Of a stretch of DNA of 64,000 bases, positions 33,480 through 42,350 are shown piece after piece. The DNA comes from Cellulomonas sp. URHD0024. GTDB lineage: Bacteria; Actinomycetota; Actinomycetes; Actinomycetales; Cellulomonadaceae. Under the pieces are notes generated by a model. It was given only the letters and a program-made list of their open reading frames with translations. It was not told where the DNA came from and made no database searches. The DNA is taken from contig NZ_AUEW01000004.1 of the NCBI RefSeq assembly GCF_000426185.1, positions 186,001 through 250,000 on the forward strand. Reading direction: 5' to 3'. Each line of letters begins with the position of its first letter. Within the stretch, counting starts at the first letter, position 1. Made by a program: the position numbers and the translations under genes.

Positions 33480-34076
33480 CTAACTGCCCAGCGCGGCCAG
33501 CGCCATCTCCTGCAGGAGTGCCCGCGTACGCGACATGCTCACCGAGCGCGCGCTGTGCGGCGTCGAGTTGAGCAGTCCGAACGTGGCCTGCGCGCGCAGG
33601 CGGAGCTCGGCGCGGTCGGTCGACGGGCTCAGCCGGTGGAGCACGTCCACCCACAGGTCGACGTAGCGACGCTGCAGGTCGCGGACGGACTCGCGGTCCT
33701 GGGTGGAGAGCGCGGCCAGGTCTCGGTCCTGCACGCGGATGACGTCGGGCTCGCGAAGGGCGAAGTCGATGTGGAAGCGGACCAGGGCCCGCAGTGCGGC
33801 GGAGTCGTCCTCGGCGTCCTGCGCCACCGAGCGGCCACCGACCAGCAGGCCCTCGCTGACCCCGACGAGCAGGGCGGCCAGCACGGCCTGCTTGCTGGCG
33901 AAGTGGCGGTACACCGCGGGTCCGCTGATCCCGACCGACGCGCCGAGGTCCTCCAGGGAGACGCCGTCGAAGCCGCGGGTCGCGAACAGGTGCGCGGCGG
34001 ACGTCAGGAGGGCGGTGCGGCGCTCGGCCTTCGCGCGACCGCGGGCGGTGGGCCCCGTCTCCAGCGTCTCGGCCAT
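33480..34076 (-). CDS. TetR family repressor of the adjacent acyl-CoA operon
   Basis: 198 residues. HTH at about 20-62: TALLTSAAHLFATRGFDGVSLEDLGASVGISGPAVYRHFASKQAVL. The start ATG 34076 has AAGGAG upstream; a farther ATG lacks one. The C-terminal ligand domain is unremarkable. It is divergent from the carboxylase operon, with a 22-bp palindrome between them. By position and operon content it corresponds to BkaR (Rv2506)-type regulators of branched-chain 2-oxoacid metabolism in mycobacteria; orthology is inferred. Confidence 0.88.
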   Translation of the reverse strand: MAETLETGPTARGRAKAERRTALLTSAAHLFATRGFDGVSLEDLGASVGISGPAVYRHFASKQAVLAALLVGVSEGLLVGGRSVAQDAEDDSAALRALVRFHIDFALREPDVIRVQDRDLAALSTQDRESVRDLQRRYVDLWVDVLHRLSPSTDRAELRLRAQATFGLLNSTPHSARSVSMSRTRALLQEMALAALGS

Positions 34077-34121
34077 CGTGCTCCTTCGTGGACATCGCGA
34101 TGGGAGCACTGTAGCCTCATT

Positions 34122-34143
34122 TCAGTTAGCGATCCCTAACTGA
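34122..34143. promoter_or_regulatory. Near-textbook TetR operator palindrome
   Basis: Perfect 8-bp arms TCAGTTAG (34122-34129) and CTAACTGA (34136-34143) are separated by 6 bp, centred in the gap between the divergent TetR gene and the carboxylase operon. The AT-rich arms stand out in this GC-rich DNA. It is almost certainly the operator for the neighbouring TetR protein. I do not see the motif in the sco/bkd divergent gap. Confidence 0.85.
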
Positions 34144-34179
34144 GATTCGCTCTCCAGCCACCCATTGGAGACGGCGTCG

Positions 34180-35778
34180 ATGGAGATGCTCACGACCGCG
34201 GCCGACCCCACGACCGCTGCGTACCAGGCGAACGACGCGGCCCAACGCGCTCTCGTCGGGGAGCTGCACGACCGGCTCCGCACCGCGGCGCTGGGCGGAC
34301 CGGAACGGTCCCGGGAGCGGCACGTGGCGCGCGGCAAGCTGCTGCCGCGCGAGCGGATCGACGTGCTGCTCGACGACGGCAGCCCGTTCCTGGAGATCGC
34401 ACCGCTGGCCGCCGACGGGCTCTACGACGGCGAGGCACCGGGAGCGGGCGTCATCGCGGGGATCGGCCTCGTGCACGGCCGGCACGTCATGGTGCTGTCC
34501 AACGACGCGACGGTGAAGGGCGGCACCTACTACCCGCTGACCGTGAAGAAGCACCTTCGGGCGCAGGAGATCGCCCTCGAGAACCGGCTGCCGTGCGTCT
34601 ACCTCGTGGACTCCGGCGGCGCGTACCTGCCCAAGCAGGACGAGGTGTTCCCGGACCGCGACCACTTCGGTCGCATCTTCTTCCACCAGGCGCGGATGTC
34701 CGCCGACGGCATCGCGCAGATCGCCTGCGTGATGGGCTCCTGCACGGCCGGCGGCGCGTACGTGCCGGCGATGAGCGACGAGACCGTGATCGTGCGCGAC
34801 CAGGGGACGATCTTCCTGGGCGGACCGCCGCTGGTGAAGGCGGCGACCGGCGAGGTGGTGACCGCCGAGGACCTCGGCGGTGGCGACCTGCACGCGCACA
34901 GGTCCGGGGTCACGGACCACCTGGCGGAGGATGACGGGCACGCGCTGCAGATCGTCCGGGACATCGTCGCGACGCTGCCGGTGCCCCGGAGCGCCGCGTG
35001 GGACGTGCAACCGACGAGGCCCCCGAAGGTCGACGAGGCCGGGCTCTACGGCGTGGTCCCGACGGACCTCCAGACACCCTACGACGTGCACGAGGTCATC
35101 GCTCGGCTGGTCGACGGGAGCGAGCTGCACGAGTTCAAGCGCGAGTACGGGACCACGCTGGTGACCGGGTTCGCGCGCCTGCACGGGCACCCCGTGGGCA
35201 TCGTCGCGAACAACGGGGTGCTGTTCAGCGAGTCCGCGCTCAAGGGGGCCCACTTCGTCGAGCTGTGCGACCAGCGCGGCATCCCGCTGGTGTTCCTGCA
35301 GAACGTCAACGGCTTCATGGTCGGCCGGGACTACGAGGCGGGCGGCATCGCGAAGCACGGCGCCAAGATGGTCACGGCGGTCGCGACGACGCGCGTGCCC
35401 AAGCTGACCGTGGTGATCGGCGGCTCGTTCGGCGCGGGCAACTACTCCATGTGCGGGCGCGCCTACGGCCCGCGGTTCCTGTGGATGTGGCCCGCGAGCC
35501 GGATCTCCGTGATGGGCGGACCCCAGGCGGCCTCCGTGCTGGCCACGATCCGCCGCGACCAGCTCGGCGACTCCTGGTCCGCCGCCGACGAGGAGGCCTT
35601 CAAGGCGCCGCTGCGCGAGCAGTACGAGACGCAGGGCAGCCCGTACTACGCGACGGCGCGGCTGTGGGACGACGGGATCATCGACCCCGCCGACACCCGC
35701 CGGATCCTCGGCATGGCCCTCGACGTCTGCGCGCGCGTGCCCCTCGGCGAGCCGCGTCTCGGCCTGTTCCGGATGTGA
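34180..35778 (+). CDS. accD1: Acyl-CoA carboxylase carboxyltransferase (methylcrotonyl-type) beta subunit
   Basis: 532 residues, the usual length of a biotin carboxyltransferase beta chain. Motifs: [66 protein letters not shown], and [26 protein letters not shown]. The [10 protein letters not shown] and NYSMCGRAY blocks are typical of 3-methylcrotonyl-CoA carboxylase. ATG 34180 has GGAG 9 nt before it. It works with the alpha subunit that follows. It is first gene after the operator. Confidence 0.92.
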   Translation: MEMLTTAADPTTAAYQANDAAQRALVGELHDRLRTAALGGPERSRERHVARGKLLPRERIDVLLDDGSPFLEIAPLAADGLYDGEAPGAGVIAGIGLVHGRHVMVLSNDATVKGGTYYPLTVKKHLRAQEIALENRLPCVYLVDSGGAYLPKQDEVFPDRDHFGRIFFHQARMSADGIAQIACVMGSCTAGGAYVPAMSDETVIVRDQGTIFLGGPPLVKAATGEVVTAEDLGGGDLHAHRSGVTDHLAEDDGHALQIVRDIVATLPVPRSAAWDVQPTRPPKVDEAGLYGVVPTDLQTPYDVHEVIARLVDGSELHEFKREYGTTLVTGFARLHGHPVGIVANNGVLFSESALKGAHFVELCDQRGIPLVFLQNVNGFMVGRDYEAGGIAKHGAKMVTAVATTRVPKLTVVIGGSFGAGNYSMCGRAYGPRFLWMWPASRISVMGGPQAASVLATIRRDQLGDSWSAADEEAFKAPLREQYETQGSPYYATARLWDDGIIDPADTRRILGMALDVCARVPLGEPRLGLFRM

Positions 35779-35783
35779 GCACC

Positions 35784-37730
35784 ATGTTCCGGACCGTGCT
35801 CGTGGCCAACCGCGGAGAGATCGCCTGCCGGGTGATCGCGACCCTGCACCGGCTCGGGATCCGCGCCGTCGCGGTGTACTCGGAGGCCGACCGCCTCGCC
35901 AAGCACGTCGGGCTCGCCGACGACGCGGTGCGGGTCGACAGCTATCTCTCCATCGACGCGGTGGTGGGCGCGGCGACCGCCACCGGCGCGCAGGCGATCC
36001 ACCCCGGCTACGGCTTCCTCTCGGAGAACGCGGACCTCGCGCGGGCCTGCGAGGCGGCCGGTCTGGTGTTCGTCGGACCTGGGGTCAAGGCGCTGGAGGT
36101 CATGGGCGACAAGATCCGCGCGAAGGAGCACGTCGCGGCCGCGGGCGTGCCGGTGATCCCCGGGGTGGCGCTGACCGGTGTCGCCGACGAGGACGCGGCC
36201 GACCGGGTCGGGTACCCGCTGCTGGTCAAGCCGTCGGCCGGCGGGGGCGGCAAGGGCATGGAGGTGGTCGAGACGTCCGCCCACCTTGCCGACGCGCTCG
36301 CCGGTGCCCGCCGGGTCGCCGCGGCGGCCTTCGGGGACGACACGCTCCTGCTGGAGCGCCTGGTGCGGGCACCGCGGCACATCGAGGTCCAGCTGCTGGC
36401 CGACGACGGCGAGCACGTCGTCCACCTCGGCGAGCGCGAGTGCTCCGTGCAGCGGCGGCACCAGAAGGTCGTCGAGGAGGCGCCGTCGCCGCTGCTCGAC
36501 GCGTCGACGAGAGCCCGCATCGGCAACGCTGCGTGCGACGTCGCGCGCAGCGTCGGCTACGTCGGCGCGGGGACCGTCGAGTTCCTCGTGTCCGACGAGG
36601 CGCCGACGGAGTTCTTCTTCATGGAGATGAACACGCGGCTGCAGGTGGAGCACGCCGTCACCGAGCTGGTCACCGGGCTCGACCTGGTCGAGTGGCAGCT
36701 GCGGATAGCCGCCGGCGAGCGCCTGACGATCGCGCAGGAGGACGTGGTCCTGACGGGGCACGCGGTCGAGGCCCGCGTCTACGCCGAGGACCCCGCGCGC
36801 GACTTCCTGCCGTCCGCCGGGACGGTTCTCCTGCTCGACGAGCCCACCGGCGAGGGCATCCGCGTCGACAGCGCTCTCGTCCCCGGGCTCGTGATCGGTT
36901 CCGCGTACGACCCGATGCTGGCCAAGGTGATCGCGTGGGCGCCGACCCGCGGCGAGGCGATCGCCCGGCTGGACGGCGCGCTGTCCCGGACGACCGTGCT
37001 CGGCGTCCGGACCAACGTCGAGTTCGTGCGCCACGTCCTGGCCGACGACGACGTGCTCGACGGTCGGCTCGACACGGGGCTGCTCGGGCGCCTGATCCCA
37101 CGGCTGACCCCGCGGACCCCCTCGAGTGCGGCCTACGCCGCCGCCGCGCTGTCGCGCCACGAGGCGGGCCACGGCGCCTGGCGCTCCGACGGCTGGCGCC
37201 TCGGCGACCCGCGCCCGGTCCGGTACGACGTCGGCGGCGTCGAGGTCGGCGTGCTCGGGACGACGGTCACCGTGGGGGACGAACCGCCCGTGGTGGTCGA
37301 CGTGCGACCGGACGGCGTCGAGCTCGACGGCGTCGTGCACCGCCTGCGCCTGGCGTCGGACGGACGCGTCACCTGGGTGGCTGAGGCCGGGTCGGCGTTC
37401 GAGCTCCGCATCAGGAGCCGCCTGGAGCAGCTGGCCGACGCCCTGGCGATGCGGACGCGCGGCACCAGGACGGCCGACCCGCAGGTCCGTTCCCCGATGC
37501 CCGGGACCGTGGTCTCGATCGACGTGACCACGGGCGACGACGTGGTCGCGGGCCAGGTCCTGCTCACGATCGAGGCCATGAAGATGGAGCACCGGATCAC
37601 CGCGCCGTGCGACGGCGTCGTCACGCTCTCGGTCCGACCGGCCGAGCAGGTGACCCTCGACCGAGTGGTCGCCACCGTCACTGGAACCCCCCACGAAGGG
37701 ACCCGGAATGAGCTACGGACTGACCCCTGA
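35784..37730 (+). CDS. accA1: Acyl-CoA carboxylase biotin-carrying alpha subunit (methylcrotonyl-type)
   Basis: 648 residues. Biotin carboxylase: RTVLVANRGEIACRVI, the ATP-grasp loop VKPSAGGGGKGM (about 148), RHIEVQLLADDGEHVVHLGERECSVQRRHQKV, and EMNTRLQVEHAVTELVTGLDLVEWQ. C-terminal BCCP: SPMPGTVVSIDV and EAMKMEHR (biotin lysine about 598). It starts at ATG 35784; a GTG at 35775 overlapping the previous stop is the alternative. It overlaps the acyl-CoA dehydrogenase gene by 23 nt. Biotin protein ligase is not nearby. Confidence 0.93.
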   Translation: MFRTVLVANRGEIACRVIATLHRLGIRAVAVYSEADRLAKHVGLADDAVRVDSYLSIDAVVGAATATGAQAIHPGYGFLSENADLARACEAAGLVFVGPGVKALEVMGDKIRAKEHVAAAGVPVIPGVALTGVADEDAADRVGYPLLVKPSAGGGGKGMEVVETSAHLADALAGARRVAAAAFGDDTLLLERLVRAPRHIEVQLLADDGEHVVHLGERECSVQRRHQKVVEEAPSPLLDASTRARIGNAACDVARSVGYVGAGTVEFLVSDEAPTEFFFMEMNTRLQVEHAVTELVTGLDLVEWQLRIAAGERLTIAQEDVVLTGHAVEARVYAEDPARDFLPSAGTVLLLDEPTGEGIRVDSALVPGLVIGSAYDPMLAKVIAWAPTRGEAIARLDGALSRTTVLGVRTNVEFVRHVLADDDVLDGRLDTGLLGRLIPRLTPRTPSSAAYAAAALSRHEAGHGAWRSDGWRLGDPRPVRYDVGGVEVGVLGTTVTVGDEPPVVVDVRPDGVELDGVVHRLRLASDGRVTWVAEAGSAFELRIRSRLEQLADALAMRTRGTRTADPQVRSPMPGTVVSIDVTTGDDVVAGQVLLTIEAMKMEHRITAPCDGVVTLSVRPAEQVTLDRVVATVTGTPHEGTRNELRTDP

Positions 37731-38883
37731 GCAGCAGCGACTGAGCGACGAGGTACGCGAGTTCGCCGACACCGTCGTCGCCCCCGCGGCCTACAAGTAC
37801 GACACGCTGCGGGAGCTGCCCTACGAGATCATCGGCCAGATGGGCGAGCTGGGGCTCTTCGGCCTGCCCTTCCCGACGGAGTACGGCGGCCAGGGCCGGG
37901 ACTACGTCGACCTCTGCCTGGCGGTCGAGCAGCTGGCGCGCGTCGACCAGTCCATCGCGGTCACGCTCGAGGCCGGTGTGGGCCTCGGAGCGATGCCCGT
38001 GTTCCGGAACGGGACCGAGGCGCAGAAGCGGGAGTGGCTGCCGATGCTCGCGCGGGGCACCGCGCTCGCGGCCTTCGGGCTGACGGAGGCCGACGCCGGC
38101 TCGGACGCGGCCGGGACGAGGACCACGGCCGTCCTGGACGGCGACGAGTGGGTCATCAACGGCACCAAGCAGTTCATCACCAACTCCGGTACCAAGATCA
38201 CGCGGCTGGTGACCATCACGGCCGTCACCGGTCAGAGCGTGCGTGCCGACGGGTCCGTGAAGAAGGAGCTCACCGCGATCCTGGTCCCCAGCGGCACGCC
38301 CGGCCTGACCGTCCTGCCGGCCTACGACAAGGTCGGCTGGCACACCTCGGACACGCATCCGCTGCGGTTCGAGGACGTCCGGGTCCCGTCGGACAACCTG
38401 CTGGGGGAGCGCGGGCGCGGCTTCGCGTCGTTCATCCAGACCCTCGACGAGGGCCGCGTCGCGTTCGCCGCCCTGTGCACCGGCGCCGCGCAGGGCTGTC
38501 TCGACGAGGCGATGCGCTACGCCAGGACCCGGAACGTGTTCGGGCACCCCCTCGGTGAGAACCAGCACATCGCGTTCACGATCGCGCGGATGGAGGCCCG
38601 CGTGCACTCCGCTCGCCTAGCGTGGTTCGACGCCGCGAACCGGCTGGTCGCCGGGCAGTCGTTCAAGCTCGAGGCCAGCCTGGCCAAGATGATCGGCAGC
38701 GAGGCCGCGATGGACAACGCCCGCGACGCGACGCAGATCTTCGGTGGGAACGGCGTGCTGAACGAGAACCCGGTGGCCCGGCACTACCGCGACTCGAAGA
38801 TCCTGGAGATCGGCGAGGGGACGACGCAGATCCAGCTCATGGTGATCGCGCGCGAGCTGGGGTTCGCCGGAGCTCCTCGATGA
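37708..38883 (+). CDS. Acyl-CoA dehydrogenase (isovaleryl-CoA-type)
   Basis: 391 residues. ACAD signatures: FGLTEADAGSDAAGTRTTAV, WVINGTKQFITNSG, and RDATQIFGGNGVLNENPVARHYRDSKILEIGEGTTQIQ. The catalytic-base glutamate in the family's typical C-terminal position lies in ILEIGEGT. FAD is the cofactor. It overlaps the carboxylase alpha gene and is followed by MaoC in ATGA overlap. In the context of a methylcrotonyl-type carboxylase, isovaleryl-CoA is the expected substrate; that is the fadE19-like position in mycobacteria. Confidence 0.9.
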   Translation: MSYGLTPEQQRLSDEVREFADTVVAPAAYKYDTLRELPYEIIGQMGELGLFGLPFPTEYGGQGRDYVDLCLAVEQLARVDQSIAVTLEAGVGLGAMPVFRNGTEAQKREWLPMLARGTALAAFGLTEADAGSDAAGTRTTAVLDGDEWVINGTKQFITNSGTKITRLVTITAVTGQSVRADGSVKKELTAILVPSGTPGLTVLPAYDKVGWHTSDTHPLRFEDVRVPSDNLLGERGRGFASFIQTLDEGRVAFAALCTGAAQGCLDEAMRYARTRNVFGHPLGENQHIAFTIARMEARVHSARLAWFDAANRLVAGQSFKLEASLAKMIGSEAAMDNARDATQIFGGNGVLNENPVARHYRDSKILEIGEGTTQIQLMVIARELGFAGAPR

Positions 38884-39356
38884 CGCGGGAGGTGCGGCAG
38901 CGCGGGCTGTACTACGAGGAGCTCGAGCTGGACACCCGGTACCTGCACCGGCCGGGACGCACCCTGACGGAGGCGGACAACGTCCTGTTCAGCACGTTGA
39001 CCATGAACGGCCAGGCGCTGCACCTCGACGCAGCCTGGTCCGCGGACCAGCCCTTCGGGCAGCGGCTGGTGAACTCGATGATGACGTTGGCCGTCCTGGT
39101 CGGCAGCTCGGTCGACCAGCTCACGCAGGGCACGATCGTCGCCAACCTCGGGTTCACCGACGTGCGGTTCCCGCACCCGCTGTTCCACGGCGACACGCTC
39201 TACTCCTCGACGGTGGTGCTGGACAAGCGACTCTCGGCGTCGCGGCCGGGACAGGGCGTGGTGACCCTCGAGCACACCGGACGCAACCAGGACGACGTCG
39301 TCGTCGCGACCGCCGTGCGGACGGTCCTGTTCTGGTGCCGAGGTGCCGCCCGATGA
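38880..39356 (+). CDS. MaoC family (R)-specific dehydratase
   Basis: 158 residues with a hot-dog fold: TRYLHRPGRTLTEADNVLFSTLTMNGQALHLDAAW carries the hydratase-2 catalytic D/H pair pattern (DNV and N/H). NLGFTDVRFPHPLFHGDTLYSSTVVL follows. It overlaps both neighbours. In mycobacteria the equivalent (Rv2499c) hydrates the 3-methylglutaconyl/itaconyl-type CoA with R stereochemistry. That makes it a candidate for the missing methylglutaconyl-CoA hydratase of leucine breakdown. Confidence 0.85.
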   Translation: MTREVRQRGLYYEELELDTRYLHRPGRTLTEADNVLFSTLTMNGQALHLDAAWSADQPFGQRLVNSMMTLAVLVGSSVDQLTQGTIVANLGFTDVRFPHPLFHGDTLYSSTVVLDKRLSASRPGQGVVTLEHTGRNQDDVVVATAVRTVLFWCRGAAR

Positions 39357-40174
39357 CCGGCTTCGTGATGGGTCCGGCACTGCTCTTCTGCCCCGCCGAC
39401 CGACCGGACCGCTACGAGAAGGCCGCGACCCGGGCCGACGCCGTGATCCTCGACCTCGAGGACGCGGTGTCCGCCGACGCCAAGCCGGCGGCCCGGCTGA
39501 GCCTCGCCGAGGTCGCGCTGGATCCCGCCCGCACGATCGTCCGGCTCAACCCCGCGGACACCGACGACCTGCACGAGGACCTCCATGCGTTGACGCGGAC
39601 CCCGTACCGGACGGTCATGCTGGCCAAGACCGCGACCGCGTCGGACCTCCTGCCGCTCGCCCGCTACGACGTGGTCGCGCTGGTCGAGACGGCGGCCGGC
39701 GTGGTCAACGCCGCGTCCATCGCCGCCAGGCCGAACGTCGTCGCGCTGATGTGGGGTGCCGAGGACCTGGTCGCGTCCCTCGGCGGCACGTCGAGCCGCA
39801 GCCCGTCCGGCGCGTACCGGTCCGTGGCGTCGCACGCGCGGTCGGCGGTGCTCCTGGCCGCCGGCGCGTGCGGCAAGGCCGCGATCGACGCGATTCACCT
39901 GGACATCGGCGACCTCGACGGGCTCGCGACCGAGGCGACCGACGCGGCCGCGAGCGGGTTCGCCGCGACGGCCTGCATCCACCCGGCGCAGGTGCCGGTG
40001 GTCCGGCAGGCCTATCGGCCGTCCGACGACGAGGTGCGGTGGGCGAGGGAGGTTCTGGAGGCCGCGGCGGGACAGCACGGCGCGTTCCGGTGGGACGGGA
40101 AGCTCGTCGACGGTCCGATCCTCAAGCACGCGGAGCACGTGCTGGCGCGGGCCGGGGTCGTCGGCCGAGCCTGA
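39353..40174 (+). CDS. CitE-like beta-hydroxyacyl-CoA lyase
   Basis: 273 residues of the HpcH/HpaI/CitE fold. PALLFCPADRPDRYEKA at the start, DAVILDLEDAV (metal-binding acidic residues), VALVETAAGVVNAASIA, VALMWGAEDLVASLG and GFAATACIHPAQVPVV define it. There is no CitD/CitF partner, so it is not citrate lyase. The mycobacterial counterpart Rv2498c is described as a lyase on HMG-CoA and citramalyl-CoA in leucine and itaconate breakdown. Here it is the last gene of the operon and the likely HMG-CoA-cleaving enzyme. It overlaps MaoC by 4 nt. Confidence 0.88.
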   Translation: MTGFVMGPALLFCPADRPDRYEKAATRADAVILDLEDAVSADAKPAARLSLAEVALDPARTIVRLNPADTDDLHEDLHALTRTPYRTVMLAKTATASDLLPLARYDVVALVETAAGVVNAASIAARPNVVALMWGAEDLVASLGGTSSRSPSGAYRSVASHARSAVLLAAGACGKAAIDAIHLDIGDLDGLATEATDAAASGFAATACIHPAQVPVVRQAYRPSDDEVRWAREVLEAAAGQHGAFRWDGKLVDGPILKHAEHVLARAGVVGRA

Positions 40175-40334
40175 TCGATGTCGCCCACGCGCTCCGCTCG
40201 GAACGTGTAGGCGCAGCACTACGCGCGGACGGCTCGCGGGTCTACGCCACGGACATCCGTGACCACCTTCGTCCCAGGCCGATCCGAGCTCGCCCCCTGT
40301 TCAGTGAGATCGTGAGGGCGGCGACGTATCAGCC

Positions 40335-40348
40335 CCCGCATTTGCGGG
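40335..40348. terminator. Small hairpin in the gap after the acyl-CoA operon
   Basis: CCCGC and GCGGG arms with a 4-nt loop (ATTT) lie 160 bp after the CitE-like gene and 43 bp before the next. It may terminate the operon or be part of the next gene's leader. The 216-bp gap otherwise shows no gene. Confidence 0.3.
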
Positions 40349-40390
40349 TCATCGTGGTATCACCGGCTGCCAGGAGTGGAGGGGTGAAGC

Positions 40391-41041
40391 GTGTGCGAGG
40401 TGCCGGCCCGATCGTGGCGGGACGCTCTCTCCGCGCGCCGGATCGTGTTCGGTCTGGCGGCTCTCGCCTCGATCACGGTCGGCCTGGTCATCAGTGACGC
40501 CGTCGGCGTCGGGTTCCTGGTCTTCGGTGCGGCGCTGTTCCTCCTCGCCCTGCTCCTGCCGACGATCAACGAGATCGAGTTCGGCCTGCCGGTGGGCCTC
40601 AAGGTCACGGCGGCGGTGCACGCCCGCGAGACCGACCTGCGGGACGCCTTCGAGCAGCAGCGCGGCGACCTCGAGCTGTGTGCGCAGCTGCTGTGCGACG
40701 ACCCTGCCACCGCTGCGAAGCTGCTCGAGGCGGCGTGGTCGCAGGCCGCTGTGGCGTGGCGCGGTCCGGCCGACGACGCCCTGCGGATCTACGTCCTGTG
40801 CGCCCTCGTGCACCTCGTCGGCTCGCACGAGCGGTGGGTGACAGGTGCCGCGCCGACAGTCGACGTCGCGCGGTCGCCCCTCGCCGAGCTTCCGCCTGAC
40901 GAACGTGCGGCCGTGGTCCTCCATGAGTTCGCCGGCCTGCCCTCGGGCCTGATCGCGCAGGTGACGGGACGCCCGGTGGAGGACGTGCGCGAGGCGCTCC
41001 GCGCCGGGGGTCTCAGGATCACGGCTCGGGGTGCGCCATGA
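40391..41041 (+). CDS. Membrane protein with sigma-region-4-like helix-turn-helix tail
   Basis: 216 residues, starting at GTG with GGAGGGG upstream. After a short cytoplasmic start there are two close transmembrane helices (IVFGLAALASITVGLVISDAV and GFLVFGAALFLLALLLPTI). A helical middle follows, and the C-terminus reads LAELPPDERAAVVLHEFAGLPSGLIAQVTGRPVEDVREALRAG. This C-terminal block matches the pattern of sigma-factor region 4.2 ('LPPxxRAVVxLxxxxGLsxxEIAxvtGxxxxxVRxxLxRg'). I do not recognise a named family. It is coupled to an Ig-array membrane protein. A DNA-binding role is inference; the fold might be reused for protein contacts. Confidence 0.7.
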   Translation: MCEVPARSWRDALSARRIVFGLAALASITVGLVISDAVGVGFLVFGAALFLLALLLPTINEIEFGLPVGLKVTAAVHARETDLRDAFEQQRGDLELCAQLLCDDPATAAKLLEAAWSQAAVAWRGPADDALRIYVLCALVHLVGSHERWVTGAAPTVDVARSPLAELPPDERAAVVLHEFAGLPSGLIAQVTGRPVEDVREALRAGGLRITARGAP

Positions 41042-42327
41042 CGCCGGAGACCCGCGAGCTCCTGCGCGCGCAGGCGCGCGCCGATGCCGCGCGGAACCCG
41101 TCGAGGTTCGAACGCGCGTTGACGGACGGTTCGCGCGCGGTCCGGCGCCGGGTCCGCCGGGTCGACGTCGCGGCAATCGTGGGAACGGTCCTCGCGTTCG
41201 TCCTGTCCGTGGGTATCGGGACGGCCGCGCGCGGTGTCGACGAACGGCCGGCCACGACCGCGGTCGTGGTGAGCCCCGCCAGGACGACCCTCCACCCGGG
41301 CGACAGCGTCCAGCTGGCAGGGGTCGCGACGTTCTCCGACGGCACGACCAGGACCGTCACGGACGACGCGTTGTGGGAGTCGAGCGACCCGGCCAAGGTG
41401 CGCATCGACGAGCCCGGACGTGCCGTGGGGGTCAGCGTCGGAGCCGCCACGATCACGGCGAACTACGACGGCCGGACGGCCCATGCGGAGGTCGTCGTCG
41501 GCCCGGTCACGGTCACGGTCACGCTCGTCTCGGTCGCGATCGCGCCCCACGACACGGAGCTGGCCGTCGGCGAGACCGTCGCGCTCACGGCCACCGGCAC
41601 GTACTCGGACGACACGACCGCGCCTCTCACGGGGGATCTCGCCTGGTCCAGCAGCCGCGAGGAGGTCGTCAGCGTCGACGCTACCGGTCAGGCGCGCGGC
41701 CTGGCTCGGGGCCGAGCCACCGTGAACCTCGACTACCAGGGCCACCAGGCGTCCACGGAGCTCACGGTCGTCCCGGCACTGAAGAAGAGGGTGGTCCTCG
41801 AATCGGTCTCGGTCGATCCGTCGGAGGTCGCGGCGGCCCCCGGCGACGCCGTCAGGTTCACGGCTACCGCACGCTTCTCCGACGACACGACCAAGGACGT
41901 CACCGCCGAAGCCACCTGGGAGACCGGCGAGACCTCGGTCATCAGCCGCCCCGAAGCAGGGCTCGCGAAGGCGGTCGACGACGGGTCGACGACTGTCTCG
42001 GCGACCTGGCAGGACAAGACCGGCACGTCGACCGTCACAGTGGTCGTACGCCCCGCTGCTCTGGTGGGGATCGCCGTGGACCCGGAGCACACCGACGTGT
42101 GCCAGGGCGAGAGTGACGTGCAGCTGTCGGCTCGAGGGGTCGGAGCCGACAGCCGGGCTCCAGTGCCGCTCGACTCCGTCAGCTGGAAGTCCGACGACCC
42201 GTCGACTGCCACGGTCGACGCCGACGGTCTGGTCCACGTGGACAGCAAGGACCTTCAGACGGTGACCATCGCCGCGACGAGCAAAGACTTCAGCGACTGG
42301 GCGACGATCACGATCGTGTCCTGCTAG
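41038..42327 (+). CDS. Single-pass membrane protein with about four BIG2-like Ig repeats
   Basis: 429 residues. A basic N-terminal cytoplasmic part (RNPSRFERALTDGSRAVRRRVRRV) and one transmembrane helix (VAAIVGTVLAFVLSVGIGTAA) are followed by about four tandem bacterial Ig-like (BIG2) domains. Each has the pattern '...LHPGDSVQLAGVATFSDGTTRTVTDDALWESSD', and copies recur at about 75, 160, 255 and 340. The protein ends with a cysteine, ITIVSC. It overlaps the preceding gene by 4 nt. The extracellular Ig array could bind a surface or polymer. The function is unknown. Confidence 0.8.
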   Translation: MTPETRELLRAQARADAARNPSRFERALTDGSRAVRRRVRRVDVAAIVGTVLAFVLSVGIGTAARGVDERPATTAVVVSPARTTLHPGDSVQLAGVATFSDGTTRTVTDDALWESSDPAKVRIDEPGRAVGVSVGAATITANYDGRTAHAEVVVGPVTVTVTLVSVAIAPHDTELAVGETVALTATGTYSDDTTAPLTGDLAWSSSREEVVSVDATGQARGLARGRATVNLDYQGHQASTELTVVPALKKRVVLESVSVDPSEVAAAPGDAVRFTATARFSDDTTKDVTAEATWETGETSVISRPEAGLAKAVDDGSTTVSATWQDKTGTSTVTVVVRPAALVGIAVDPEHTDVCQGESDVQLSARGVGADSRAPVPLDSVSWKSDDPSTATVDADGLVHVDSKDLQTVTIAATSKDFSDWATITIVSC

Positions 42328-42350
42328 CTGCGGACCACTGGTAAGGACTG

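Noticed and set aside
39353..40174. Citrate lyase beta subunit
   Set aside because: The alpha and gamma subunits and the prosthetic-group genes are missing, and the operon context is acyl-CoA breakdown.
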